The position numbers and the translations under genes were made by a program. From an uncultured Pelagibacteraceae bacterium (GTDB lineage: Bacteria > Pseudomonadota > Alphaproteobacteria > Pelagibacterales > Pelagibacteraceae): a stretch of 64,000 nt of DNA. The stretch covers positions 1 to 64,000 of the forward strand of contig CACLPR010000002.1 of the NCBI GenBank assembly GCA_902608845.1, written 5' to 3'. Shown one piece after another: positions 9,983-19,683 of the stretch. Position 1 is the stretch's first letter, and each line of letters opens with the position of its first letter. The notes under the pieces are model-generated. The model worked only from the letters and a program-made list of their open reading frames with translations, made no database searches and was not told the origin of the DNA.

Positions 9983-11290
9983 ATGTTAAATATAAAAAGA
10001 ATTTTTGAGACCATAGCTGATGCTGGACAAAAGATTTTAGAAAAAAAATCTATCAAAAGCATTACGAAAAAAAAAGATCTTCTTGATCTTTGTGATGATT
10101 TATTGTCAACTAAAGGCGCGGCCTTTGGAATAACACTAGCAAGAGATATCTTGTTCAGATATCAAAACTTATCTTTAGAGGATAAAAACAAATTTTTACT
10201 TCAGGTAAATGATAAGTATAAACCTGACACATTAAAAATAGATGAAGCCATTAAAAATTACAGCAAATCAAAGGATACCTCATCTATCTTAAATCTATCT
10301 AGAATTGCATCTGGAATAAGAAAAGAGCTATTTGTAAGACTAAATATGGCTCCAAACGGTACCTCAGAGATAGTTTCCTTAAGAGAAGACTTGTTAAACT
10401 TAATAAAAGACCACCCTGAACTTAAAAGTTTAGATTATGATTTAATAGATATATTTAAAAATTGGTTTAACCCAGGTTTTTTAAAATTAAAAAAAATAAC
10501 TTGGGATACAAAAGCAAATATTTTAGAAAAATTATTGAAATACGAAAAAGTTCATTCAATGAAAGACATGAATGAATTAAAAAGAAGACTTGGAAAAGAT
10601 AGAAGATTTTTTGCTTATTTTCATCCTGCTTTAGAGGATGAGCCTATTATATTTGTTGAAATAGCTTTAACCAAAGGATTAAGTCAATCGATACAAGAGT
10701 TAACAAGACCTTCAGACGAAAAAATAAAGAATTATGATACAGCAACTTTCTATTCAATAAGCAATTGTCAAGACGGCTTATCAAGAGTAACTTTAGGAAA
10801 TTTTTTAATTAAAAGAGTTGTTTATGAGCTTCAAGAAGAACTTCCAGATGTTAAATATTTTGGAACCTTATCTCCAATGGTGGGATTTGCTGATTGGTTT
10901 AAAAAAATGGACAGTGCTCAAGCTGCTGGAATATTAGGAGAGGCAAACAAAAATAGTTTAGATTTTTTAAAGTCTTCTGATTTAAAAATCGGAGATAAAA
11001 GAATTGCTGATAATAAAGCCTTGATTTGTAAGCTAGCGGTAAATTATTTAGTAAAACAGAAAAATGATTTTGGTTTTCCAATAAATGATGTTTGTAGATT
11101 TCATTTAAAAAATGGAGCAGATATTGATGATATAGCAGTAAATGCAAATGTTTCAGAGGTAGGCTTTAAAAGATCTTTTGGTGTAATGGTTAATTATCGA
11201 TACGAATTGGCAAAAATTGAAAAAAATCACCAAGAGTATGTAAACGAAAAAAAAATAAACATTTCGAATAAAGTTAAAAAACATGTCTAA
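9983..11290 (+). CDS. malonyl-CoA decarboxylase
   Basis: RRFFAYFHPALEDEPIIFVEIALTKGLSQSIQEL, FYSISNCQDGLSRVTLGNFLIKRVV, FGTLSPMVGF. Confidence 0.92.
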   Translation: MLNIKRIFETIADAGQKILEKKSIKSITKKKDLLDLCDDLLSTKGAAFGITLARDILFRYQNLSLEDKNKFLLQVNDKYKPDTLKIDEAIKNYSKSKDTSSILNLSRIASGIRKELFVRLNMAPNGTSEIVSLREDLLNLIKDHPELKSLDYDLIDIFKNWFNPGFLKLKKITWDTKANILEKLLKYEKVHSMKDMNELKRRLGKDRRFFAYFHPALEDEPIIFVEIALTKGLSQSIQELTRPSDEKIKNYDTATFYSISNCQDGLSRVTLGNFLIKRVVYELQEELPDVKYFGTLSPMVGFADWFKKMDSAQAAGILGEANKNSLDFLKSSDLKIGDKRIADNKALICKLAVNYLVKQKNDFGFPINDVCRFHLKNGADIDDIAVNANVSEVGFKRSFGVMVNYRYELAKIEKNHQEYVNEKKINISNKVKKHV

Positions 11291-12284
11291 GATTAATAGA
11301 TTGGTATCAGTAGCTCCTATGATGGATTGCACTGATAGGCACGAAAGATACTTTTTAAGATTGATAAGTAAACATGTCCTTCTTTATACAGAAATGGTGG
11401 TTTCCGAAGCAATTGATAGAGGGGATAAAGATAAATTATTATCGTTTGATCTAAGAGAAAAACCAGTTGCTTTACAATTAGGTGGCTCTACGCCAAAATT
11501 ATTAGCAAATGCTGCCAAAATTGGCGAAGATTATGGTTATGATGAAATAAACTTAAACTTAGGCTGTCCAAGTAAAAAAGTCCAAAAAAATAGATTTGGC
11601 GCATGTTTAATTAAGGAACCAAATTTAGTGGCTGATTGTTTGTCAGAAATGATTAACGCAACATCTTTACCAGTTACAGTTAAGACTAGAATTGGATATG
11701 ACGATGTTGAGGATTACGAACATTTTTTTAATTTCATAAAAACTTTAAAGGAGACTGGGGTTAAAACTTTTATAATTCATGCAAGGAAAGCCATGCTAGG
11801 TAAATTTACGCCTAAGCAAAATCTTAATATACCTCCTTTAAAATATGATTATGTGTATAAACTAAAGCAAGATTTCAAAGAACTTGAAATAATTATTAAT
11901 GGCGGTGTCACTTCGGTTGAGGAAGTAAAAGATCATTTAGATAAAGTGGATGGAGCAATGATTGGAAGATCTGTTTATCATTCTCCTTATCTTTTAGCTG
12001 ATATTGAAAAAGAGATTTTTAATAATAGCGATATTAAAGAGCGAGAAGAAATTGTTGAGGAGTTAATTGATTATGTTAAGGCTCAAGTACAAATAGGTAC
12101 TAGAGTAAATCAAGTTATGAGACATACACTAGGTTTATTCCATGGACAAACAGGATCAAGCCACTGGAAAAGATATTTGAGTGAAAATATGTGTGTAAGA
12201 GATGCGGATGTAAAAAAAATCGATCATATTATGGATAAAGTTAGACTTTCTCCTAAATTACATTCGGCAGGTCGAATTGATTAA
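11283..12284 (+). CDS. dusA: tRNA-dihydrouridine(20/20a) synthase
   Basis: VAPMMDCTDRHERYFLRLIS, LNLGCPSKKVQKNRFGACL, FIIHARKAML. Confidence 0.95.
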   Translation: MSKINRLVSVAPMMDCTDRHERYFLRLISKHVLLYTEMVVSEAIDRGDKDKLLSFDLREKPVALQLGGSTPKLLANAAKIGEDYGYDEINLNLGCPSKKVQKNRFGACLIKEPNLVADCLSEMINATSLPVTVKTRIGYDDVEDYEHFFNFIKTLKETGVKTFIIHARKAMLGKFTPKQNLNIPPLKYDYVYKLKQDFKELEIIINGGVTSVEEVKDHLDKVDGAMIGRSVYHSPYLLADIEKEIFNNSDIKEREEIVEELIDYVKAQVQIGTRVNQVMRHTLGLFHGQTGSSHWKRYLSENMCVRDADVKKIDHIMDKVRLSPKLHSAGRID

Positions 12285-13107
12285 TACTATTCTTTCTAAT
12301 CAGTACTATCTTTTAATTTTATTAATGATAATAACTGCTTTTCCTGTAGGATTTTTTGCAGGTTATTTTGGGATAGGTGGAGGCTTAATTTCTGTACCTG
12401 TGCTCTTTTTTATTTTTGAAACAGCAGATGTCGATAAATCTTATTTGATGCATCTTTCAGTAGGAACAGCTTTTTCTATTACAATTTTTACTGCTTTTGT
12501 TTCAGTTATGACTCATAGAAAACATAAAGCTGTAGATACAAATATTTTAAAAACTTATGGTCTATTTGTTATCTTTGGAGTTTTGCTTGGTACATACATG
12601 GCAGCATTGTTAAATACAAAATCTTTAGTTTTATTTTTTGCTGTAGTTGTATATTTTTTTGGTGGATACTTATTACTAGTAAAACAGGAATTAAAAAAAA
12701 ATATAAAGTTTAAGTTTCTACCCAGAGCAACTTTTGGTTTTATTTCCGGTTTTATATCTGCACCTATGGGTATTACAGGAGCTATGATGAATGTTCCAAT
12801 CTTAAGATATTTTGGATATCCTATAAGTAGAGCAATTGGAAGTTCAGCTGCAATAGGATTTGTAATAGCATCTATTGGTTCAATTGGTTTTTTGACATCT
12901 GGTTTTTTGCTAAATGCAAATCTTCCTTTAAGCTTAGGTTTTGTAAATATTCCTGCTTTTTTAATATTTATTCCAATTACATCTTTTATGGCTAGAGTTG
13001 GAGCAAATATGGTTCACACTACAGATAAAAATAAAACTCAAAGAATGTTTGGGGTATTTTTATATGTAATAGGGACTTTATTTTTAATTAGGTTTTTAGA
13101 TCTTTAA
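12277..13107 (+). CDS. TSUP/TauE-SafE family permease
   Basis: GFFAGYFGIGGGLISVPVLFF; TTG start overlapping the dusA end. Confidence 0.88.
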   Translation: MINTILSNQYYLLILLMIITAFPVGFFAGYFGIGGGLISVPVLFFIFETADVDKSYLMHLSVGTAFSITIFTAFVSVMTHRKHKAVDTNILKTYGLFVIFGVLLGTYMAALLNTKSLVLFFAVVVYFFGGYLLLVKQELKKNIKFKFLPRATFGFISGFISAPMGITGAMMNVPILRYFGYPISRAIGSSAAIGFVIASIGSIGFLTSGFLLNANLPLSLGFVNIPAFLIFIPITSFMARVGANMVHTTDKNKTQRMFGVFLYVIGTLFLIRFLDL

Positions 13108-14562
13108 TTAGATCTTTTGGTCGTATTCACCTATTTTACCAGTTTTTTGGAGCAAATCGTCGATAAATTCGAAGATTTTTTTCTTTCTCTCACCAGACGT
13201 TGGACTTTCAGTAACAACTACCAAAGAAGGCTTATTAGATGAGGCTCTTATCAAACCCCAAGAGCCGTCCTTAAAAGAAAATCTTATACCATTTACTGTA
13301 AGTATGTCCTCAATTTCTTGATTATCAATTTTAACATTATTTGATCTTAAATCCTCAATTTGTTTAATTATTTCTTCAACTACTTGATATTTTTCATTAT
13401 CTTCACAAAAAGGAGCCATGGTAGGTGATTGATAGGTATTAGGTAATTCGCTTATGATTTCACTCATTTTTTTATGATTATTATTTAGCAGATGACAAAC
13501 TTGTATCGCTGAATTTATACCATCATCGTATCCGTAACCTAAAGGTTTGTTGAAAAAGAAATGACCACTTTTTTCAAACCCCGCAAGTGCTTTTTCATTA
13601 TTTACTTTTCTTTTGATATGGGAATGTCCTGTTTTCCAATATAGTGTTTCACACGAGTTATTTTTTAAAACATCATCTGTTGAATATAGCCCAGTTGACT
13701 TAACGTCTACAACAAATTTAGATCCTTTGTGTTTTGAAGATAAATTTCTTGCAATCAATAATCCAATTTTATCTGAAAAAATTTCATTACCATTATCATC
13801 TATTACGCCTACACGATCACCATCTCCATCAAATCCGAAACCAATATCAGCATCATTTTCTTTTACAGATTTACTTATTGCATGTAACATTTCAAGATCT
13901 TCAGGATTAGGATTATACTTAGGAAAGGTATAGTCCAAATTGCAATCTAGTTCTATTACTTCACAGCCTATTCCTCTTAATATGTCTGGTGCGAAAATTC
14001 CTGCAGTTCCATTGCCACAGGCTACTACAGCTTTAATTTTTTTTTTAATTTTATTTTTATTTATAAGATCATTTTTATAAATACTTTGAAAATTATTTAT
14101 TTCTTTTTCATTTCCTGCTCCTTCAATAAACTTGTTATTTAAAGTTATATCTTTTAATTCTTTCATTTCCTCTGGTGCATGAGTTAATCCTTTCTCGATT
14201 CCCATCTTGACACCTGTCCAACCATTTTCATTATGACTTGCTGTTATCATTGCAACAGCATCACTCTCTAAATTGAATTGTGCAAAATAAACCATTGGTG
14301 ATAATGCTAATCCTACATCTTCAACGTAACAACCTGTAGAGATAAGTCCTTTTTTCAAAGCTGATTTTATTTCTTCACTATAAGATCTGTAATCATGTCC
14401 GACGATGATTCTTGGATTACTTTTATTTGTATGATTAATAACCTGAGTTCCTAAACCTTTTCCTAAATTTGTCACACCTTCTAAATTGATATTATCAGGG
14501 TACAACCATCGCGCGTCGTACTCTCTAAAGCCAAAAGGATCAATTTTTATTGAATTATTCAT
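13108..14562 (-). CDS. phosphomannomutase/phosphoglucomutase
   Basis: FREYDARW, MITASHNENGWTG, GFGFDGDGDRVGVID. Confidence 0.92.
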   Translation of the reverse strand: MNNSIKIDPFGFREYDARWLYPDNINLEGVTNLGKGLGTQVINHTNKSNPRIIVGHDYRSYSEEIKSALKKGLISTGCYVEDVGLALSPMVYFAQFNLESDAVAMITASHNENGWTGVKMGIEKGLTHAPEEMKELKDITLNNKFIEGAGNEKEINNFQSIYKNDLINKNKIKKKIKAVVACGNGTAGIFAPDILRGIGCEVIELDCNLDYTFPKYNPNPEDLEMLHAISKSVKENDADIGFGFDGDGDRVGVIDDNGNEIFSDKIGLLIARNLSSKHKGSKFVVDVKSTGLYSTDDVLKNNSCETLYWKTGHSHIKRKVNNEKALAGFEKSGHFFFNKPLGYGYDDGINSAIQVCHLLNNNHKKMSEIISELPNTYQSPTMAPFCEDNEKYQVVEEIIKQIEDLRSNNVKIDNQEIEDILTVNGIRFSFKDGSWGLIRASSNKPSLVVVTESPTSGERKKKIFEFIDDLLQKTGKIGEYDQKI

Positions 14563-14670
14563 GTTAATATTTTTATATTTTGTTTATTTTTTTATTGATA
14601 ATTTTTTTCTTAAGTTCTATAAATGTTCTATTGATTTGTTGGTCATATAGTATATTTACCAAACCATCAT

Positions 14671-14701
14671 ACAACATCTAGTTGTTTTACTTAATTAAGT
14701 A
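14671..14701. promoter_or_regulatory. two adjacent palindromes upstream of nrdA (candidate operator sites)
   Basis: acaac-atcta-gttgt (14671-14685) and tacttaattaagta (14688-14701). Confidence 0.35.
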
Positions 14702-14721
14702 TAGTACAAAAAAGGAGCTAA

Positions 14722-16659
14722 ATGAACAAGATTTTATCACAAGCTATTAGGAAAGCTGTCTCTGATTATACACCAAATTTGAATCAAGATCCTAAAGATA
14801 AAAGATTAGATTTATTTTCTCTCAATAGCGAAACAGAACTATTTCAAAATTCAAAAGGCATAACAATTAAAATTGATAGAAGCAGAGACGACAATTTAAC
14901 TGACTTTGGAAAAGCTACTCTTAAAGATAGATATTTGGGTGCTAACGAATCTTTTCAAGATTTGTTTGCTAGAGTTGCAAGCCATTATGCTGATGACAAC
15001 TTGCACGCTCAAAGATTATATAATTACATTAGTAATCTATGGTTCATGCCAGCAACACCAGTTTTATCAAATGGAGGAACTACAAGAGGATTGCCAATAT
15101 CTTGTTTTTTAAATGAAGCTAGCGATAGCCTAAATGGTATTCTTGATCTATGGAGTGAGAACGTTTGGCTTGCAGCACGTGGTGGTGGTATTGGAAGTTA
15201 CTGGGGAAATCTTAGATCAATAGGAGAGAAAATTGGAAGAGTAGGTAAAACTTCAGGTATAATTCCTTTCATCAAAGTGATGGACTCTTTGACAATGGCA
15301 ATTAGCCAAGGTTCATTAAGAAGAGGCTCAGCTGCTTGTTATATACCAATAGACCATCCAGAAATTGAAGAGTTTATTGAGATGAGAAGACCTACAGGAG
15401 GTGATCCGAATAGAAAATCATTAAATTTACATCACGGTGTTTTAGTTTCAGATGCCTTTATGAGAGCTGTCGAATTGGATGAACAATGGGGACTAAAAAG
15501 TCCAAAAGATGGAGCTGTTCAAGCAACTGTATCTGCAAGAAATTTATGGATAAGATTACTTACAGCAAGAATTGAAACAGGAGAGCCGTATATTATATTC
15601 ATCGATACTGTTAACAGACAAATTCCTCAACATCATAAACTTGCTGGTCTTACTGTTAAAACTTCAAACCTTTGTAGTGAAATTACTCTACCCACTGGAA
15701 TTGACAAGGACGGCAAAGATAGAACTGCAGTATGTTGCTTATCATCCTTAAACGTCGAAAAATACGATGATTGGAAAGATGATGAAAATTTCATAGGCGA
15801 TGTGATGAGATTTTTAGATAATGTGATGACAGATTTCATTGAAAATGCACCTGAGCAATTTAGTGATGCTACTTACTCAGCAATGAGAGAACGAAGCGTA
15901 GGATTGGGTGTGATGGGGCTTCATTCTTATTATCAAAAGAAAATGATTCCAATTGAATCTGTAATGAGCAAGGCTTGGAATAAAAAGATTTTTGAGCATA
16001 TTCATAAAAATGTTGATAAGGCATCAAAAGATTTAGCTGAGGAAAGAGGACCATGTCCAGATGCTTCTGATTATGGTATAATGGAAAGATTTTCTAACAA
16101 AACTGCAATAGCCCCTACAGCTTCTATCTCAATAATATGTGGTGGAACGTCTCCAGGTGTCGAGCCAATTGCTGCTAATAGCTTTACACATAAAACTCTT
16201 TCAGGATCTTTTAACGTACGAAATAAATATTTAAGACAATTATTAGAAAAACACGGAAAAGATACAGATGAAGTTTGGTCAAGTATTACGACTAATCAAG
16301 GATCAGTATCACATTTAGATTTTTTAACTCAAGATGAAAAAGATGTTTTTAAAACAGCTTTTGAGCTAGATCAAAGATGGCTTGTTGATTTGAGTGCAGA
16401 CAGAACACCTCATATTTCTCAAGCTCAATCTATTAACTTATTTTTACCTGCAGATGTACATAAAAGAGATTTGCATCAAATTCACTTCCAAGCTTGGAAG
16501 AAAGGATTGAAGAGTCTTTATTACTGTAGGTCTAAATCAATACAACGTGCTGAAAATGTTAATGATGCAAATTCAACTGACATTGCAGCAAACGTTTATA
16601 AATCCAAAGAAGAAAATAATAACCAACAAGATTATGAGGAGTGTTTATCGTGTCAGTAG
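14722..16659 (+). CDS. nrdA: class I ribonucleotide reductase large subunit, no obvious ATP-cone
   Basis: PATPVLSNGGTTRGLPISCFLN, SNLCSEITLP, C-term CLSCQ; N-terminus lacks a VxKRDG ATP-cone. Confidence 0.92.
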   Translation: MNKILSQAIRKAVSDYTPNLNQDPKDKRLDLFSLNSETELFQNSKGITIKIDRSRDDNLTDFGKATLKDRYLGANESFQDLFARVASHYADDNLHAQRLYNYISNLWFMPATPVLSNGGTTRGLPISCFLNEASDSLNGILDLWSENVWLAARGGGIGSYWGNLRSIGEKIGRVGKTSGIIPFIKVMDSLTMAISQGSLRRGSAACYIPIDHPEIEEFIEMRRPTGGDPNRKSLNLHHGVLVSDAFMRAVELDEQWGLKSPKDGAVQATVSARNLWIRLLTARIETGEPYIIFIDTVNRQIPQHHKLAGLTVKTSNLCSEITLPTGIDKDGKDRTAVCCLSSLNVEKYDDWKDDENFIGDVMRFLDNVMTDFIENAPEQFSDATYSAMRERSVGLGVMGLHSYYQKKMIPIESVMSKAWNKKIFEHIHKNVDKASKDLAEERGPCPDASDYGIMERFSNKTAIAPTASISIICGGTSPGVEPIAANSFTHKTLSGSFNVRNKYLRQLLEKHGKDTDEVWSSITTNQGSVSHLDFLTQDEKDVFKTAFELDQRWLVDLSADRTPHISQAQSINLFLPADVHKRDLHQIHFQAWKKGLKSLYYCRSKSIQRAENVNDANSTDIAANVYKSKEENNNQQDYEECLSCQ

Positions 16660-17660
16660 CAGAAAAAATTAATAAAGAAATAATTCAACCAAAAAAAAAT
16701 AATGGATTACTTGTAGGTAATCCTGTCTATAAACCTTTCAGATACCCATGGTGTTATGATGCTTGGTTAACTCAACAAAGAATTCACTGGTTACCAGAGG
16801 AAGTGCCTCTTGGTGATGATGTCAGAGATTGGCAAAAAAATTTATCTCAGTCTGAAAAAAATTTACTTACACAAATTTTTAGATTTTTTACACAAGCTGA
16901 TGTTGAAGTAAGCAACTGTTATATAAGACATTACATGAATGTGTTTAAACCAACTGAAGTGTTAATGATGATGTCATCTTTTGCTTCAATGGAAACTGTT
17001 CATATTGCAGCCTATTCACATTTGTTAGATACGATAGGGATGCCTGAATCTGAATATTCAGCTTTCATGAAATATAAAGAAATGAAAGATAAGTATGATT
17101 ACATGCAAGGTTTTGATATGAAATCTAATCATGATATAGCTAAAACAATTGCTGTATTCAGCGCATTCACAGAGGGCTTGCAGCTTTTTGCAAGCTTCGC
17201 AATTTTACTTAATTTTCCAAGACACAACAAGATGAAGGGAATGGGACAGATAGTAACTTGGTCTGTAAGAGATGAAACTTTACATTGTAATTCTATGATC
17301 AGGCTATTCAAAGATTTCATTAAAGAAAATCCAGAAATTTGGACGCCTCAACTTAAAAAAGAAATTTATGAAGCATGCAGAACTATTATTGAGCACGAAG
17401 ATGCTTTTATAGATTTAGCTTTTGAAATGGGTCCGATGGAAGGCTTAACTGCTAAAGAAGTAAAAGATTACATAAGATTTATAGGAAATAGAAGATTGGC
17501 TCAGTTAGGTTTAGAGCCAATTTATGATGTTCAAAAAAATCCATTAACATGGCTTGATACAATGTTAAATGCAGTTGAACATATGAACTTCTTCGAAGGT
17601 AGAGCAACTGAATATTCAAAAGCATCTACAAGAGGATCTTGGACAGAAGCTTTTTCTTGA
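16641..17660 (+). CDS. nrdB: class I ribonucleotide reductase small subunit
   Basis: ASMETVHIAAYSHLL (E..H...Y), AFTEGLQLFASFA, RDETLHC; GTG at 16650 is a plausible true start. Confidence 0.92.
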   Translation: MFIVSVAEKINKEIIQPKKNNGLLVGNPVYKPFRYPWCYDAWLTQQRIHWLPEEVPLGDDVRDWQKNLSQSEKNLLTQIFRFFTQADVEVSNCYIRHYMNVFKPTEVLMMMSSFASMETVHIAAYSHLLDTIGMPESEYSAFMKYKEMKDKYDYMQGFDMKSNHDIAKTIAVFSAFTEGLQLFASFAILLNFPRHNKMKGMGQIVTWSVRDETLHCNSMIRLFKDFIKENPEIWTPQLKKEIYEACRTIIEHEDAFIDLAFEMGPMEGLTAKEVKDYIRFIGNRRLAQLGLEPIYDVQKNPLTWLDTMLNAVEHMNFFEGRATEYSKASTRGSWTEAFS

Positions 17661-17662
17661 GA

Positions 17663-18787
17663 TTATCTTTGATTTAATTGAAGAACTTTACGGTGTTTGC
17701 TACCTTTGTAACTCGCCAAAGGTCTGATTAATTTATTTGCAGCATGCTGCTCAATAATATGAGCCGACCAACCAGTAATTCTAGAAATTACAAAAATTGG
17801 TGTAAAGAAGTCAGTATCAAATCCCATTAAATGGTAAGTTGGTCCAGTAGGGTAGTCTACATTGGGATAAATGTTTTTTCTATCAATCATTACCTTTTCT
17901 ACTATGTCATAAATTTTTTCAAACTTTGTATCTTTTTTGATTTTGGCTACTTTTCCAAAATATTTTCTCATTGTCGGAACTCTAGAATCTCCACTTTTAT
18001 AAACTCTATGCCCAAAGCCCATAACAACATCTTTATTGTCTAAAGCTTTATTTATCCATTTAAGTGCATTTTCAGGTTTTTTTATTTTATGCATCATATG
18101 CATGACTTCTTCATTAGCGCCTCCATGTAGAGGGCCCTTCAAGCTTGCTATAGCACCGGTGATGGCACCATGAATATCAGACAAACTACTTGTTATGGTT
18201 CTAGCTGTAAAAGTTGAAACATTAAAACTATGTTCTGCATATAAAATTAGAGACACATCAAACGCTTTTACTATATCTTTGTTTGGGACTTTACCAAAAC
18301 ACATATGAAAAAAATTTTCTGAAAAAGATAGATTTTTTTTTGGTGAAATAATTTTTTTTCCTTTTCTAGCTCGATAAAAAGCAGCTAGTGCAACCGGCAT
18401 TTTTGCAAAAATTCGCATCACTTTTTGCATATTTGCTTTAGGTGAATTGTCTTTGGTTTCTTTATCCTCAAGGCCCATAATGCTTACTGCTGTTCTTGCA
18501 ACATCCATAGGGTGAGCTTTTTTGGGAAAATTTTTGATATCGTCTAACAATGTTTTAGATAATTTTCTCTCTTTTCGTTCTTCTTTTTCAAATTTTTTTA
18601 ATTGTTTTTTGGTCGGTAGTTCGCCATTAAGTATAAGGTAAGCAACTTCTTCAAATTTACATTTAGCACATAGATCCTGGGCAGCATAACCTCTGTAAGT
18701 TAAAGAGTTGATCTCAGGCATAACCTTAGATACTTCTGTTTCGTCAACAACTATTCCTAACAACCCTTTTTTGATTTCATCACTCAT
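17663..18787 (-). CDS. prpC: 2-methylcitrate synthase / citrate synthase family
   Basis: SLTYRGYAAQDLC, GPLHGGANEEVMHMM, GFGHRVYKSGDSR; next to prpB/prpD. Confidence 0.9.
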   Translation of the reverse strand: MSDEIKKGLLGIVVDETEVSKVMPEINSLTYRGYAAQDLCAKCKFEEVAYLILNGELPTKKQLKKFEKEERKERKLSKTLLDDIKNFPKKAHPMDVARTAVSIMGLEDKETKDNSPKANMQKVMRIFAKMPVALAAFYRARKGKKIISPKKNLSFSENFFHMCFGKVPNKDIVKAFDVSLILYAEHSFNVSTFTARTITSSLSDIHGAITGAIASLKGPLHGGANEEVMHMMHKIKKPENALKWINKALDNKDVVMGFGHRVYKSGDSRVPTMRKYFGKVAKIKKDTKFEKIYDIVEKVMIDRKNIYPNVDYPTGPTYHLMGFDTDFFTPIFVISRITGWSAHIIEQHAANKLIRPLASYKGSKHRKVLQLNQR

Positions 18788-19683
18788 TACTCGTGTCCGT
18801 CTGTATTAAAATTATAAATTTTTTCGTCTAAAGAATTGTATTTCTCGTATTCCACAAGATCATATAATCTTTTCCGCGTTTGCATTTTATCAATAATATT
18901 GTTTTGATGTCCATCAGTAAAAATGGCACGTAAACCATCCTCTACATTTTTCATCGCTAATCGCTGAGTAGAAACTGGATAAATAACAATATTGTATCCC
19001 AGATCCTCAAGTTGTTTATAATTTAGTAATTTAGATTTTCCAAACTCCGTCATATTAGCCAAAAGATAACAATCAAGGGATTTTCTAACTAATTCAAACT
19101 CTTTTTCATCTTTTAAAGCCTCTGGAAATATTACTTCGGCACCAGCATCAACATATGCCTTACACCTCTCAACCATACTATCAATGCCTTCAACACTTTT
19201 AGCATCAGATCTAGCTATAATTTTAAAATTTTTGTCTTTTTTAGCACTTACACATTCTTTAATTTTTGATACCATCTTTTCTTTAGAGATAAGCTCTTTG
19301 TTATCTAAATGACCACATCTTTTTTGTTCAATTTGATCTTCTAAATGAACTGCAGCAACACCAAATTCTTCAAATGTTTCAATAGTTTCTTTGCAAGACT
19401 TAAATCCGGTATCAATGTCAACAATTGTTGGTAGATTTGTTACACGTGATATCAAGTAAGATCTAGTGCTAACATCTTGTAAAGTTGTTAAACCAATATC
19501 TGGAAAGCCCAAATCATTAGCCATTACCCCACCAGATACATAAACTGCATCATAACCGATTTCTTCTATTAACTTAGCTGTTAAGGGATTGTACGCTCCA
19601 GGTACCCTTAGAATTTTATTAGATTTAAGTTTGGTGTTTAGATCAATTCTTTTTTGCTTTAAATCTTTCTCAACAAAATGCAT
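18787..19683 (-). CDS. prpB: methylisocitrate lyase
   Basis: RVPGAYNPLTAKLIEEIGYDAVYVSGG, DIDTGF, HLEDQIEQKRCGHLDNK. Confidence 0.93.
   Translation of the reverse strand: MHFVEKDLKQKRIDLNTKLKSNKILRVPGAYNPLTAKLIEEIGYDAVYVSGGVMANDLGFPDIGLTTLQDVSTRSYLISRVTNLPTIVDIDTGFKSCKETIETFEEFGVAAVHLEDQIEQKRCGHLDNKELISKEKMVSKIKECVSAKKDKNFKIIARSDAKSVEGIDSMVERCKAYVDAGAEVIFPEALKDEKEFELVRKSLDCYLLANMTEFGKSKLLNYKQLEDLGYNIVIYPVSTQRLAMKNVEDGLRAIFTDGHQNNIIDKMQTRKRLYDLVEYEKYNSLDEKIYNFNTDGHE

Noticed and set aside
13613-13933. 106-aa plus-strand ORF
   Set aside because: Antisense to the phosphomannomutase active-site region
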